From positions 1 to 64,000 of the forward strand of contig SIAJ01000001.1 of NCBI GenBank assembly GCA_009691845.1: a stretch of 64,000 nt of DNA. The letters are read 5' to 3'. This DNA comes from Gemmataceae bacterium (GTDB taxonomy: Bacteria; Planctomycetota; Planctomycetia; Gemmatales; Gemmataceae). Positions 43,054 through 52,310 of the stretch are shown here, one piece after another. The first letter of the stretch is position 1. Each line of letters starts with the position of its first letter. The notes under the pieces are model-generated. The model was not told the origin of the DNA, ran no database searches, and saw only the letters and a program-made list of their open reading frames with translations. The position numbers and the translations under genes were made by a program.

Positions 43054-44472
43054 ATGTCCGAGCCCGCACGACGAATACCCCCGAAAGCGATGCCCTATTG
43101 GCTCCAGGAGCCTAGGCCGGCGAAGCTCTCCGTGCGCACTCCGGAACAGGATGCCAAGATCGCGAATCGCGTCGAGACGTTGCTGACCAAAATCAAGGAT
43201 CGCACGGCGATCGTCGGTGTCATTGGCCTGGGCTACGTCGGGCTTCCGTTCTCGGTCGAGCAGGCCAAGGTTGGCTTCCGCGTCGTCGGCATCGAGCAGA
43301 ATCCGGAGCGGGCCGGCCGAGTGAACGCAGGCGACAACTACATCGAGGACGTGGTCGATAGTGAGCTGCGAGATCTGGTCGCCAAGGGAAAGATCAAAGC
43401 GGTCACGGATTTCACCACCGTTCCGGAGATGGACATCCTGGTCATCGCGGTGCCGACTCCGCTGACGATCAACCTGACGCCCGATTTGCAGTACGTCGAA
43501 AACGTCACGCACGAACTCGCCAAGTACATTCGCCCCGGCCAGCTCATCAGCCTGGAATCGACCACCTATCCGGGCACGACCAACGAGGTGATGCTGCCGA
43601 TCCTGGAAAAATCTGGCCTCAAGGTCGAGCAGGATTTCTTCCTGGCCCACTCGCCCGAACGGGTCGATCCGGGGAACAAGCGGTTCAACACGAAGAACAC
43701 GAACAAGGTCGTCGGCGGCGTAGGCCCGAATTCGCAGGCCGTGGCCGTCGCTTTCTATTCGCAGGCCATCGACAAGATCGTTCCCGTCTCCAGCGCCAGT
43801 GCCGCGGAGATGGTCAAGGTTTATGAAAACACGTTCCGCGCTGTGAATATCGCGCTCGTGAACGAAATGCTCTTGTTGTGCGATCGTATGGGCCTCAGCG
43901 TGTGGGAAGTTCTCGACGCAGCATTCACGAAGCCGTTCGGCATCATGCCGTTCTATCCGGGGCCGGGCGTCGGTGGGCACTGTATCCCCCTCGACCCGCA
44001 CTATCTGGAGTGGAAGGCTCGCGAGTTCAATTTCAACACGCACTTCATCGCCCTGGCCGGTGAGATCAATCGCAAAATGCCCGAGTTCGTGCGGACGAAA
44101 GCTGCCCGCGAGTTGAACCGTGTCGGCAAGGCCGTCTCGCGTTCGAAGATCCTGGCCCTCGGCGTCTCCTACAAACGCGATGTTGGCGACTGGCGTGAAT
44201 CCCCGGCCATGGACGTGATCAAGCTGTTGCTCGCAGACGGCGCCCATGTCTTGTACCACGATCCGCACGTGCCAAAATTCCGAGGCCACGGCCTATCGAT
44301 GGAATGTTCGCCACTGAGCGACGAAGTGCTGGCCGAGTGCGATCTGGTGATTGTCCTGACCGATCACTCGGCTATTGATTTCGCGAACGTGGCGGCCAAG
44401 AGCAAATGCGTCCTCGACACGCGAAACGCCTGTAAAACCATCGAGAACCGCGATAATATTACGTTGCTGTAG
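43054..44472 (+). CDS. Nucleotide-sugar dehydrogenase (UDP-glucose/UDP-ManNAc dehydrogenase family)
   Basis: The 472-residue product has a Rossmann NAD domain (VIGLGYVGLPFSVEQ, GLGYVG at 58-63), the central domain with NTFRAVNIALVNE and the catalytic Cys310 in GGHCIPLDPHYL. The C-terminal UDP-binding domain contains SYKRDVGDWRESPAMDVI. It oxidises the C6 alcohol of a UDP sugar to a uronic acid in two NAD steps. The start is ATG 43054 with GGAGAG just ahead. The N-terminal extension (about 45 residues) is longer than usual. It lies between the aminotransferase and an epimerase remnant. Confidence 0.93.
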   Translation: MSEPARRIPPKAMPYWLQEPRPAKLSVRTPEQDAKIANRVETLLTKIKDRTAIVGVIGLGYVGLPFSVEQAKVGFRVVGIEQNPERAGRVNAGDNYIEDVVDSELRDLVAKGKIKAVTDFTTVPEMDILVIAVPTPLTINLTPDLQYVENVTHELAKYIRPGQLISLESTTYPGTTNEVMLPILEKSGLKVEQDFFLAHSPERVDPGNKRFNTKNTNKVVGGVGPNSQAVAVAFYSQAIDKIVPVSSASAAEMVKVYENTFRAVNIALVNEMLLLCDRMGLSVWEVLDAAFTKPFGIMPFYPGPGVGGHCIPLDPHYLEWKAREFNFNTHFIALAGEINRKMPEFVRTKAARELNRVGKAVSRSKILALGVSYKRDVGDWRESPAMDVIKLLLADGAHVLYHDPHVPKFRGHGLSMECSPLSDEVLAECDLVIVLTDHSAIDFANVAAKSKCVLDTRNACKTIENRDNITLL

Positions 44473-44496
44473 GGTTTTGCTCCCCTCTTCTTCCGG

Positions 44497-44521
44497 CCCC
44501 CTCTCCGAAGCGGAGAGGGGG
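44497..44521. repeat. CCCCCTCTCCG-AAG-CGGAGAGGGGG palindrome, copy 2
   Basis: A perfect 11-bp stem lies 25 bases after the dehydrogenase stop. It shares the TTTTGCTCCC lead and GGGAGA trailer with copy 1 (43004-43020), so the dehydrogenase gene is flanked by direct copies of this element. Confidence 0.7.
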
Positions 44522-44571
44522 AGAAGAACTATTCTCGACACGGAGCGAGTCCCAATGAAGATCGAAGGCAG

Positions 44572-44625
44572 CAGATTCTCGTCGGCGGCGGAGCCGGATT
44601 CATCGGCTCGCACATCGTCGATCAA
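44572..44625 (+). pseudogene. N-terminal remnant of an NAD-dependent epimerase/dehydratase
   Basis: In the frame starting CAG 44572 the bases encode ILVGGGAGFIGSHIVDQ, the first strand, glycine loop and helix of an extended short-chain epimerase (G-x-x-G-x-x-G). The following residues are unrelated and no other part of the enzyme is visible before the convergent gene at 44793. Next to a UDP-sugar dehydrogenase this fits a lost UDP-glucuronate decarboxylase or epimerase. The ATG at 44555 is out of frame with the motif. Confidence 0.6.
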
Positions 44626-44759
44626 CATCGAGGCACGCTTCAAGATGGTAGGTTGGCACGACATCGCGTTTGGAACGAGTCCTGCGTTCGAAATCAACGA
44701 CTTGCTCGCAGGAACCGGGCGAAAATAGTTTTCATATTGTGCCAAGTGCGAAAGTTGGG

Positions 44760-44796
44760 TTAGGGCAAGCGTCTCGCTTCGTGGCACTCGCCCTAC
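44760..44796 (-). terminator. Imperfect palindrome downstream of the YcjF-like gene
   Basis: TTAGGGCAAGCG and CACTCGCCCTAC (44760-44771 and 44785-44796) pair with a few mismatches around a 13-base loop, overlapping the stop codon of the minus-strand gene ending at 44793. Confidence 0.4.
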
Positions 44797-45986
44797 ACCG
44801 CGACCGGTCGCAACATGCGGCAGCCGTATTTTCCGAGCCGGCTCAGCAGAAGATAGTTCACAGCCCCCGCACTGGCCTTTGCCCCGAGCTTGCTGAACAC
44901 TTTGCCGAGTACCAGTTCTGATGCTGGCAAATGCGGCTCGACGAGTTGCTGAATTTGATCGGCAGTCCAGCCTTCCATTTCGTTCATCTGTCCCGCGAGA
45001 TACGAATTGAAAAACACTCGGGTGAGAAGCACCATCGTGCCGAGTCGCCCGGCACGCAGGTTGTAGATCGCACACAGGTCGCCGAGCATCGCGAATCCAA
45101 AATAAAGCGTCATTCCGGAATCCGCGAGAGCGTTTGGAGAAACCGCCGTCGCAAACGCGGAGCGCCTGGCCCAATAGCGCACTCGTTGGGCAGCAACCGC
45201 GTCGAGCCTGGCCTGAAATGTCACGCGGAAGCCATCGAACCAAGCGGACGAATCCGACCAGCGATCTTTGTCGAGCAGCTTCTGTCGGGCGGCCAGAACC
45301 AGATTCAACTCCGACCCTGATAGTCCCACGCGCGTCAACCGCTTGCGATCCTTGTCGGTCTGGGCGGGATACTCGCGGACATAGGCTTCGAGTTGCTGAT
45401 AGGCTTCATGTCGTTTGGAATTCACAAGCCAACGTAGCCGCGTTCGCTTCTCAAGTTCTTCGAGGCCCTTCAATCGCAGTTGCTTGTTTCGTCGTAGCCG
45501 GATGTACAGAATTATTAGCCGCACCATGGAGTAGAACACAGCACACGACAATAAGCCAAAGAATCCCCAGCCGGCCCAGCGCAGTTCTTCCGGCAAGGTA
45601 TTGATGGCCGTGATTGCCGAGGCCACCTGATTGAACAGGAACAAGCCGAGCAATCCTCCCGCACCGAGCATCAGCAAGCCAACGAGCGGGTGGCCGAAGA
45701 TCGAGGGCAGGCCGAGGAACGTCGGCTCACTTGCCATCAACTCGTTCGCACGTCGCAGTTCCTCTTCGAGAGGCGTCTCCTCCCGTGCCGCTTCGCCGGC
45801 CTTCAACTCAGCCAACGAAATTGGAGCTTGGCGCAGGCGTGCTTCTCCTTCGTCGAGGTCGCCTGGTCGAGGCTCGAAATTCTTGGGTTCCGCGTGCTGC
45901 GACGGGATCGCATCCGGGGTCGTGCTTCCACCCGGCTTCACTGGAGCTTGCGGCATGAGCGGCGGAAGTTCGTCGAGTTCAGGCAT
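44793..45986 (-). CDS. YcjF/DUF697-like membrane protein
   Basis: The 397-residue product has a Pro-rich acidic N-terminus and two membrane helices (about 120-175, including ILYIRLRRNKQLRLKG as the start of the next part). A C-terminal DUF697 domain with several hydrophobic helices follows (ANAL-like SPNALADSGMTLYFGF, YNLRAGRLGTMVLL). E. coli YcjF is the partner of YcjX and is induced with the phage-shock response. Here the YcjX-like gene lies directly upstream, its stop four bases from this start. I use the ATG at 45986, which follows that stop. Confidence 0.8.
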   Translation of the reverse strand: MPELDELPPLMPQAPVKPGGSTTPDAIPSQHAEPKNFEPRPGDLDEGEARLRQAPISLAELKAGEAAREETPLEEELRRANELMASEPTFLGLPSIFGHPLVGLLMLGAGGLLGLFLFNQVASAITAINTLPEELRWAGWGFFGLLSCAVFYSMVRLIILYIRLRRNKQLRLKGLEELEKRTRLRWLVNSKRHEAYQQLEAYVREYPAQTDKDRKRLTRVGLSGSELNLVLAARQKLLDKDRWSDSSAWFDGFRVTFQARLDAVAAQRVRYWARRSAFATAVSPNALADSGMTLYFGFAMLGDLCAIYNLRAGRLGTMVLLTRVFFNSYLAGQMNEMEGWTADQIQQLVEPHLPASELVLGKVFSKLGAKASAGAVNYLLLSRLGKYGCRMLRPVAV

Positions 45987-45990
45987 GGCA

Positions 45991-47397
45991 TCACCAGCAT
46001 AGAAAATTGAACACGTCATCCAGGCCGCTTTGTTCCGTGGGGCAATTGCTTAACGGCGACACACGCGGATAGACATCGGGGAACACGAAATCGCCGGGCC
46101 GCCAGCCTCCTTCGGGCCAGGTGTCGGGAACCGCAGACACGGTGAATTTTCGCTCCGAGCCCGGGGCGAGCGGATGGCCGGTGGCATCGTAAATCGTGCT
46201 GCCGAGCATTTCGCGATGCCCGCCGGTCACTTCGCGAGCACCGACGACCGACGCGACCGAAAAATATTGAGCGTTCACACCCCGGCAATTTCGAGCGTCG
46301 TGCCGAACCATCTGTTCCATCAGCCCCTTTACACGTGTGCGATCCTCGAATGGAACGCGATCCGCCTTCGGAGCGACGAACGCGATGCGACTGATCCAGG
46401 AACGGCGTAGCGAAACCGGCAGGACGGCCTCGTAAAAGTTTCGCAGCACCAGATCAAACGTCGAATCCTTCGGATCGAGGGCAGCCAGGAGATCGGTGAC
46501 GAGATTGCGATAATCGTTGTACATGCCTGTGCCGTGGCCCAAAATCGCCAGCACATCGACCATCACGACCAGTCCGTGACACGACTTCAACTGCGTCACG
46601 ACCGGCGCGACTATTTCATTGCGGTAACGGCCAAAGCGTTGTGCGAAGCGCTCGGTTAATTCGGCGTGTTTCGAACGTGCCGTCGAAGTGAGCGGCACAA
46701 ACTCTTCCTCGGGCCCGAGACCGCAGAAGCGGGCCTTCGCTTGAACTTCCGGATCGGTCCCGTTCAAACGATTGCCTAGCCGATCGAGCAAGAAGGTTGA
46801 AGGGCTCATGTACGGGCGATAGGCCAGGCGGGTTCGTCCCAGGGCGACCTTGTAGAGATGCACAAGCTCTGCTTCCGTCGCATACGCGTCTTCCATTCGC
46901 GTGAAGTAGGGTGCGAAGAACTCGGAGACAGTCAGATCTTTCGCGAGCCGCTTACAGGTACGATCGGACCACGCTGCGAATCCCAGAGCCGGATCGCCGG
47001 GGCTGGCCATCATCGGGATGTCGTTGACCCGTTCGCCGGGCAGATCGAACAAGCGTAGTTGCACGTCGCTGAGCATCCAGTCGGTCCGCTCGAATCGGCA
47101 GGCATATTGAGAGGCATCGCGGGTAGTCGCAGGCCACTGACCGTTCTGGACGAACTGGTTGCGATAACCCTCGTAGTCGAACCAGGGTAGATTGCCGATT
47201 GCTGTGTGCGTCCCTTCCGCGTATTCGCGAAAGTGCGTGGCCTCGCCCGAACGATCCCGGCGACCGAGCACGAACCGCACCGGGTCGTGGAATTTCAGAT
47301 GGTTGATAAGCGAGGTGAGAAAAACCGTTTTACCCGACCAGCGTGGGCCGATGACGCCGATTCGGCGCTCCGTGGTTTTCCAGCGGAACGAAGACAT
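45991..47397 (-). CDS. YcjX-like P-loop NTPase
   Basis: The 468-residue product is of the YcjX (DUF463) family of stress-related GTPase-like proteins. Walker A is GPRWSGKT (17-24), a LFDLPGERVNDIP Walker B region follows, and the family segments LRLFDLPGE, YKVALGRTRLAYRPYMSPSTFLLDR and TFDLVLRNFYEAVLP are present. E. coli YcjX is 465 residues, matching this length. It is translated just ahead of a YcjF-like membrane protein and probably associates with it at the membrane. No Psp regulator is visible nearby. Confidence 0.88.
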   Translation of the reverse strand: MSSFRWKTTERRIGVIGPRWSGKTVFLTSLINHLKFHDPVRFVLGRRDRSGEATHFREYAEGTHTAIGNLPWFDYEGYRNQFVQNGQWPATTRDASQYACRFERTDWMLSDVQLRLFDLPGERVNDIPMMASPGDPALGFAAWSDRTCKRLAKDLTVSEFFAPYFTRMEDAYATEAELVHLYKVALGRTRLAYRPYMSPSTFLLDRLGNRLNGTDPEVQAKARFCGLGPEEEFVPLTSTARSKHAELTERFAQRFGRYRNEIVAPVVTQLKSCHGLVVMVDVLAILGHGTGMYNDYRNLVTDLLAALDPKDSTFDLVLRNFYEAVLPVSLRRSWISRIAFVAPKADRVPFEDRTRVKGLMEQMVRHDARNCRGVNAQYFSVASVVGAREVTGGHREMLGSTIYDATGHPLAPGSERKFTVSAVPDTWPEGGWRPGDFVFPDVYPRVSPLSNCPTEQSGLDDVFNFLCW

Positions 47398-47466
47398 GAA
47401 GTTGCCCTGCGGGGAGAAGTTTGCGATATTCTACTATTCGCCGAACTCGGATGGGGATTTTGGTTT

Positions 47467-47536
47467 CGTAGCCGCGTTCGTAAGAACGCGGGCGACCCCG
47501 CGAACGGAGAACGCCAATCTGGCGAGTGCGGCTACG
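47467..47536. repeat. GTAGCCGC...GCGGCTAC inverted repeat, copy C
   Basis: CGTAGCCGCGTTCG at 47467-47480 and GAGTGCGGCTACG ending at 47536 form the outer arms. An inner GAACGCGGG stretch pairs with CCCGCGAAC. It lies in the divergent gap between the YcjX-like gene and mqnE. Confidence 0.65.
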
Positions 47537-47621
47537 AGAGCCGCCTGGCTTCTGGTTAACTCGGCCCTTGTCCAGCGGTTAATCATTCGGAAGATAGCGG
47601 GATACTCAGGGAATACACGAC

Positions 47622-48746
<1,125 letters not shown>

Positions 48747-49201
48747 GCCAGGGGCCATCCTCACCCGAATTTCCGAACCAAAAATTTACTCGTGCCTTGA
48801 GCTAGAGGTTAAAGGGATCCTGATGGGGTATTGATCGTTCGGACGCTTTCTTCGCCTCGGCTCCACTCCCCCTTCAAGGGCGATCGCCATCAATCATCGT
48901 TGGCACCCGCGTTCAGCGGTTTTGATCTGATCGGCACGGAAATTATCACCGCTGCAGTCGAGCGTATTGGGGCGCAAAAATGTCGGAGGTCCTTTACGAA
49001 TTGAGGGTTTGATTTGGAAGAGCCGTCCTGTTTCTTCGCAACCGGGCAGCAGGCGTGCGCTCCGCCTACTGCCCTCGAATCCACTTTCTCTCCCTATCTT
49101 GGTAGCCTTGTAATCTCTCTCGTCGAGCGGGGATAATCCAAAGGAGCGGTCTCCCAATTTGGCCCTGGCACGTTGACAGGGAAAGCTGGAGGTTGTTGGC
49201 C
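48747..49201. other. Intergenic region downstream of mqnE
   Basis: This 455-base gap contains no supported gene. Some open frames exist (for example 48892-49010 on the plus strand) but they show no recognisable protein features. No terminator with a clear T run is visible after mqnE. Confidence 0.4.
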
Positions 49202-49459
49202 GTGGGTCATGCAACGTACTCGCGAGAATCAAAGCGCAACCGCCAGGCCTATTCGCAGCTTCGCGACCAAATTCAGCAGGCATACCAGAATCAGTATGTG
49301 GCGATGGCTCTTGGCAAAGTGATCGGCGCTGCGGATTCCTTAGACGGGGCCCGTGAGCTTGTCGAACATCTTGATCCTGTACCGGAATACTATTTGGTCT
49401 TTCCGGGTGGAACGGAGCCCGATTTCGACCTCGCCTACGATCTCTCATGGAGCCGGTAG
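49202..49459 (+). CDS. Small hypothetical protein (DUF5678-like)
   Basis: The 85-residue product has an Arg/Gln-rich N-terminal helix, then QNQYVAMALGKVIGAADSLD, then a C-terminal YYLVFPGGTEPDFD segment. The middle and end resemble small DUF5678-like proteins (WVAF-x-GxVVG...FVG), a resemblance I rate as weak. I start at GTG 49202, nine bases after GGAGG; TTG 49193 is an alternative. It converges on the FG-GAP gene 74 bases away. Confidence 0.5.
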   Translation: MGHATYSRESKRNRQAYSQLRDQIQQAYQNQYVAMALGKVIGAADSLDGARELVEHLDPVPEYYLVFPGGTEPDFDLAYDLSWSR

Positions 49460-49533
49460 CAATGCCCAGCAACCGAAGTGTATCGAGTATCCGTAGGCCC
49501 AAACCTCGCGCTCCGCTAGCAAGTCGCCGCCAT

Positions 49534-52008
49534 TTACTTCTTCTCCGGCACCACCACCTTCTCATCAAACCGCAACCGCACCGCATCCGCCGCCAACGTC
49601 ACTTCCTTCGCCTGCGTCTTCCCCTGCCCGTTGCGAATCTCGATTTGATACGTGCCCGGTGGTAGCACGAATCGCGGGGCCAGGTTTGGTTGGCCGCGGC
49701 CGTCACCTGTTGAGAGTGTGTGGGATTTCTTGAGTTGTGGGCCGGTCACGTGAACGGTGGCCGAATTGCCCAGGAGTTCACACGGAACATGCACGACCAG
49801 TGGCGTGGCCTTGCTGGGTAGTTCCTTGTTGCCGAACAGGATCGCGGCGTCTTGGCCTTCGTTGGCCATTACGAGATCGAGTTTGCCGTCGCCGTTCAGG
49901 TCAGCGAGTGCGACGGCCTGGCTATTAAATACGCGGGCTATCAGGCCGACTTCCGCACTCTTGTCGGTGAAGGTGCCGGTGCCGTTGTTTTCGATGTAAC
50001 GGTTCGGGCCACGCAGGCAGCCGATGATCACGTCGAGATGGCCATCGTTGTTGAAGTCGCCCCAGGCCGCGGAGGTTGCGCCGGACAATGGCTTCGCGAG
50101 ATCGCCAGTCTTTTCGATCACGTCCGTGAAGAGTCCCTTGCCGTCGTTGCGGAATAATTTCGCCTTGCCGTTCTGCGGCACGAATAGATCGGGATGGCCA
50201 TCACCGTCGAAGTCGACGAAGGTTGGGCCGCAGCGGGTCGAATCGAACGCGAGACCGGAGTCGGCCTTCGGTTCGAACTTCTTGCCAGTGTTCACGATCA
50301 ACATGCCCGTGCCAGCCCCATAGACAAAATCGGCCAGGCCATCGCCGTTGACGTCAGCGATGGAAAGCGTCTCGCCACGTACCTCGCCGGCAATGCCGTT
50401 CGGGCCGAGGCCCCATTGCGTCGAGACATCATCAAACCAGCCGATCGCCCCGACCGTCGGTAGCCCGGCCGCGAAATAGTACGACCACTCACCCTGAGCC
50501 TGCACGATCTTCAGGACGATCGTATTTTTGCCGGGCTTCAAGCGAAGGGTAAGCCGGTTCTGGTCGGGCGAACAAGCCCGTTGCTGGTTGTCGGCCAGCA
50601 CGCGTTCGCCGTTCACGAACACGGCCAGGCCGTCGTCGCTGCCGAGCGAAAGTGGAATCTCGGTCGTCCCTGTCGTCACGATCTCGCGGGCCACGTAGGC
50701 GACCGCGTCCGTGTTCAATTCGGGCTTGCCGAAGACGGCGAGGTTGTTGATGTTGCCATCCTTGAAGTCCACCTTCTTCCAGGCGACTTTTCCGCCCTTG
50801 CCGTCGTATTGCTTGGCGAGGTCGAACTCTTTTTCAGGCGGATACACTGTGTCGAAGCCGGCCCCGCTCGTATTCGGGAACGGGCCGATCAGGTTCCACG
50901 GCCCAATCACCGGAGGAGCAAGTTTCGCGGCCGCATCGGCCGGCGGGTTGTTGCGGAACAAGCGCAGACCATTGAACGCGGTCGCGACCAGCACGTCCGG
51001 CTTGCTGTCGTTGTCGGCATCGATCCAGGTGGCGGCGGTTGCTCCAGCCGCATCGCGGGGGAACATGATCGAATCATCGCGGAACAGGCCGGCACCGAGA
51101 TTGGTGAACAGCTTTGGCCCCTCGGCCGTGGCCAGTAGGAGATCGGGTTTGCCGTCGCCGTTGAAGTCGCCCCAGGCGGCGGAGCGTGCTCCCCCCTTCA
51201 GGCCAGGGAGTGCAACTTCGCTGTAAGCTTCGCCCTGATTCTGGAACAGGCGAACCGAACTAGTGGACACAATACCAACGTCGAGTTTGCCATCGCCGTC
51301 GAAATCAACGACGGAGGTATGTCGAGCCTCGGAGTCGATCTTGGCAAGAGGGCCGATGTGGCTGAAGCCGGTGCCGCCCTGGATCCGGCGAATGTCTTCG
51401 CCACCCCAGCCGACAAAGTCGCGCTTGGGATCGTAGGTCAAAAGTTTCAGGCTGGCCCTCAGGCGCATCACTTTGCCGGCCCGCTTGTGAAGGAGTTCCT
51501 TGTTATCCTCCATTGCGGGGACGATCATTTCTCGGCCTTCCATGATGCCACGAACGTATGGCGGTAGCCGGTCGGCCTTACCCGCGTAACTGCGGAGCAA
51601 GAACGGTTCGCCGTGGCTCATGCCGTACAGGTCCTCGCCGTTTTTGTAGTTTTGATACCAGTAGTTATCGAGGCACATCTCGCAGGCCCCATCCTTGGCG
51701 AAGAAGATGGCAGTCTTGCCCACCTCGGCCCATTCGAGAACGGTCTTGATCTCGCCCTCCTTGAGTTGGCCGGTGATGACGTGGCGTGCGATAGCGGTTG
51801 GAAACTTGCCTTTGATGTCCTCGACCTTTTCATAGATGATCAGGTTCTTGGATTTCTCCACGGCTTTGACGCGCATGATCGTGATCATGTTCGATTGGTT
51901 CACGACATCGCCGAACGTCATCGGGGCTTCGATGTAGGCGAAAGCGGGCGGTGCCCATCCAAGGCAGAACAAACAGGCAAGACAAAGAGTGAATTGAAAA
52001 CGACGCAT
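49534..52008 (-). CDS. Secreted FG-GAP (VCBS-like) propeller protein
   Basis: The 824-residue product has a signal peptide (about 1-24). An N-terminal domain (25-200) contains a Cys pair (CEMC), and seven FG-GAP calcium repeats of the DxDGDGxxD type are spread over residues about 230-350 and 570-720. Between them (about 370-540) lies an inserted beta domain with SDDGLAVFVNGERV and a WSYYF end, similar to PA14-like ligand domains. The C-terminal segment (HVTGPQLKKSHTLSTGDGRG) is of the ASPIC/UnbV type. The protein is exported and probably binds calcium and glycans. It is a single gene. Confidence 0.85.
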   Translation of the reverse strand: MRRFQFTLCLACLFCLGWAPPAFAYIEAPMTFGDVVNQSNMITIMRVKAVEKSKNLIIYEKVEDIKGKFPTAIARHVITGQLKEGEIKTVLEWAEVGKTAIFFAKDGACEMCLDNYWYQNYKNGEDLYGMSHGEPFLLRSYAGKADRLPPYVRGIMEGREMIVPAMEDNKELLHKRAGKVMRLRASLKLLTYDPKRDFVGWGGEDIRRIQGGTGFSHIGPLAKIDSEARHTSVVDFDGDGKLDVGIVSTSSVRLFQNQGEAYSEVALPGLKGGARSAAWGDFNGDGKPDLLLATAEGPKLFTNLGAGLFRDDSIMFPRDAAGATAATWIDADNDSKPDVLVATAFNGLRLFRNNPPADAAAKLAPPVIGPWNLIGPFPNTSGAGFDTVYPPEKEFDLAKQYDGKGGKVAWKKVDFKDGNINNLAVFGKPELNTDAVAYVAREIVTTGTTEIPLSLGSDDGLAVFVNGERVLADNQQRACSPDQNRLTLRLKPGKNTIVLKIVQAQGEWSYYFAAGLPTVGAIGWFDDVSTQWGLGPNGIAGEVRGETLSIADVNGDGLADFVYGAGTGMLIVNTGKKFEPKADSGLAFDSTRCGPTFVDFDGDGHPDLFVPQNGKAKLFRNDGKGLFTDVIEKTGDLAKPLSGATSAAWGDFNNDGHLDVIIGCLRGPNRYIENNGTGTFTDKSAEVGLIARVFNSQAVALADLNGDGKLDLVMANEGQDAAILFGNKELPSKATPLVVHVPCELLGNSATVHVTGPQLKKSHTLSTGDGRGQPNLAPRFVLPPGTYQIEIRNGQGKTQAKEVTLAADAVRLRFDEKVVVPEKK

Positions 52009-52028
52009 GGCAACCTCTCGATCGTTCC

Positions 52029-52280
52029 TCAGGAAATAGCCATCACACCCAACTTGGTACCTGTTTCAAAACCTTCCAGAGCGGCCAGGTGAATTCGCAA
52101 GAGCGTTTCTACCTGACGAGTGGTGCAATTCCCAATTTAGAGCCAAACGACTTTGGGCGGAAAGCCTCTGAGCGTGCTCAAGTCGCTGTAGTCCGCATCT
52201 TTCGTCACGATTGCAACATCCTTATCCTTCGCGAACTCCCAAATCTCATCATCCGTTGACTTGTCCAATCCTTCGTCTGC
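52029..52280 (-). pseudogene. Remnant of a DUF5615 PIN-like toxin
   Basis: From 52280 the minus strand encodes GLDKSTDDEIWEFAKDKD, VAIVTKDADYSDLS and PPKVVWL, matching the C-terminal two-thirds of DUF5615 PIN-like proteins (IVTKDxDF is a catalytic-acid motif). TAA at 52139-52137 follows VWL, after which the frame goes on with IGNCTTRQVETLLRIHLAAL to a TGA at 52029. The family start (MKLLFDANLSPRL type) is missing. A palindrome (52290-52310) abuts the truncated end. So it is both truncated and interrupted. Confidence 0.7.
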
Positions 52281-52289
52281 GACATGCCT

Positions 52290-52310
52290 CCCTCTCGCGG
52301 AGCGAGAGGG
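52290..52310. repeat. CCCTCTCGC-GGA-GCGAGAGGG palindrome
   Basis: A perfect 9-bp stem directly after the stop of the 1275-residue TPR gene (52311) may act as its terminator. It resembles the CTCTCCG palindromes at 43004 and 44497. Confidence 0.65.

Noticed and set aside
48894-49586. Minus-strand 230-residue ORF
   Set aside because: It runs antisense over the small gene at 49202-49459, is Arg-rich and low in complexity, and has no family residues.
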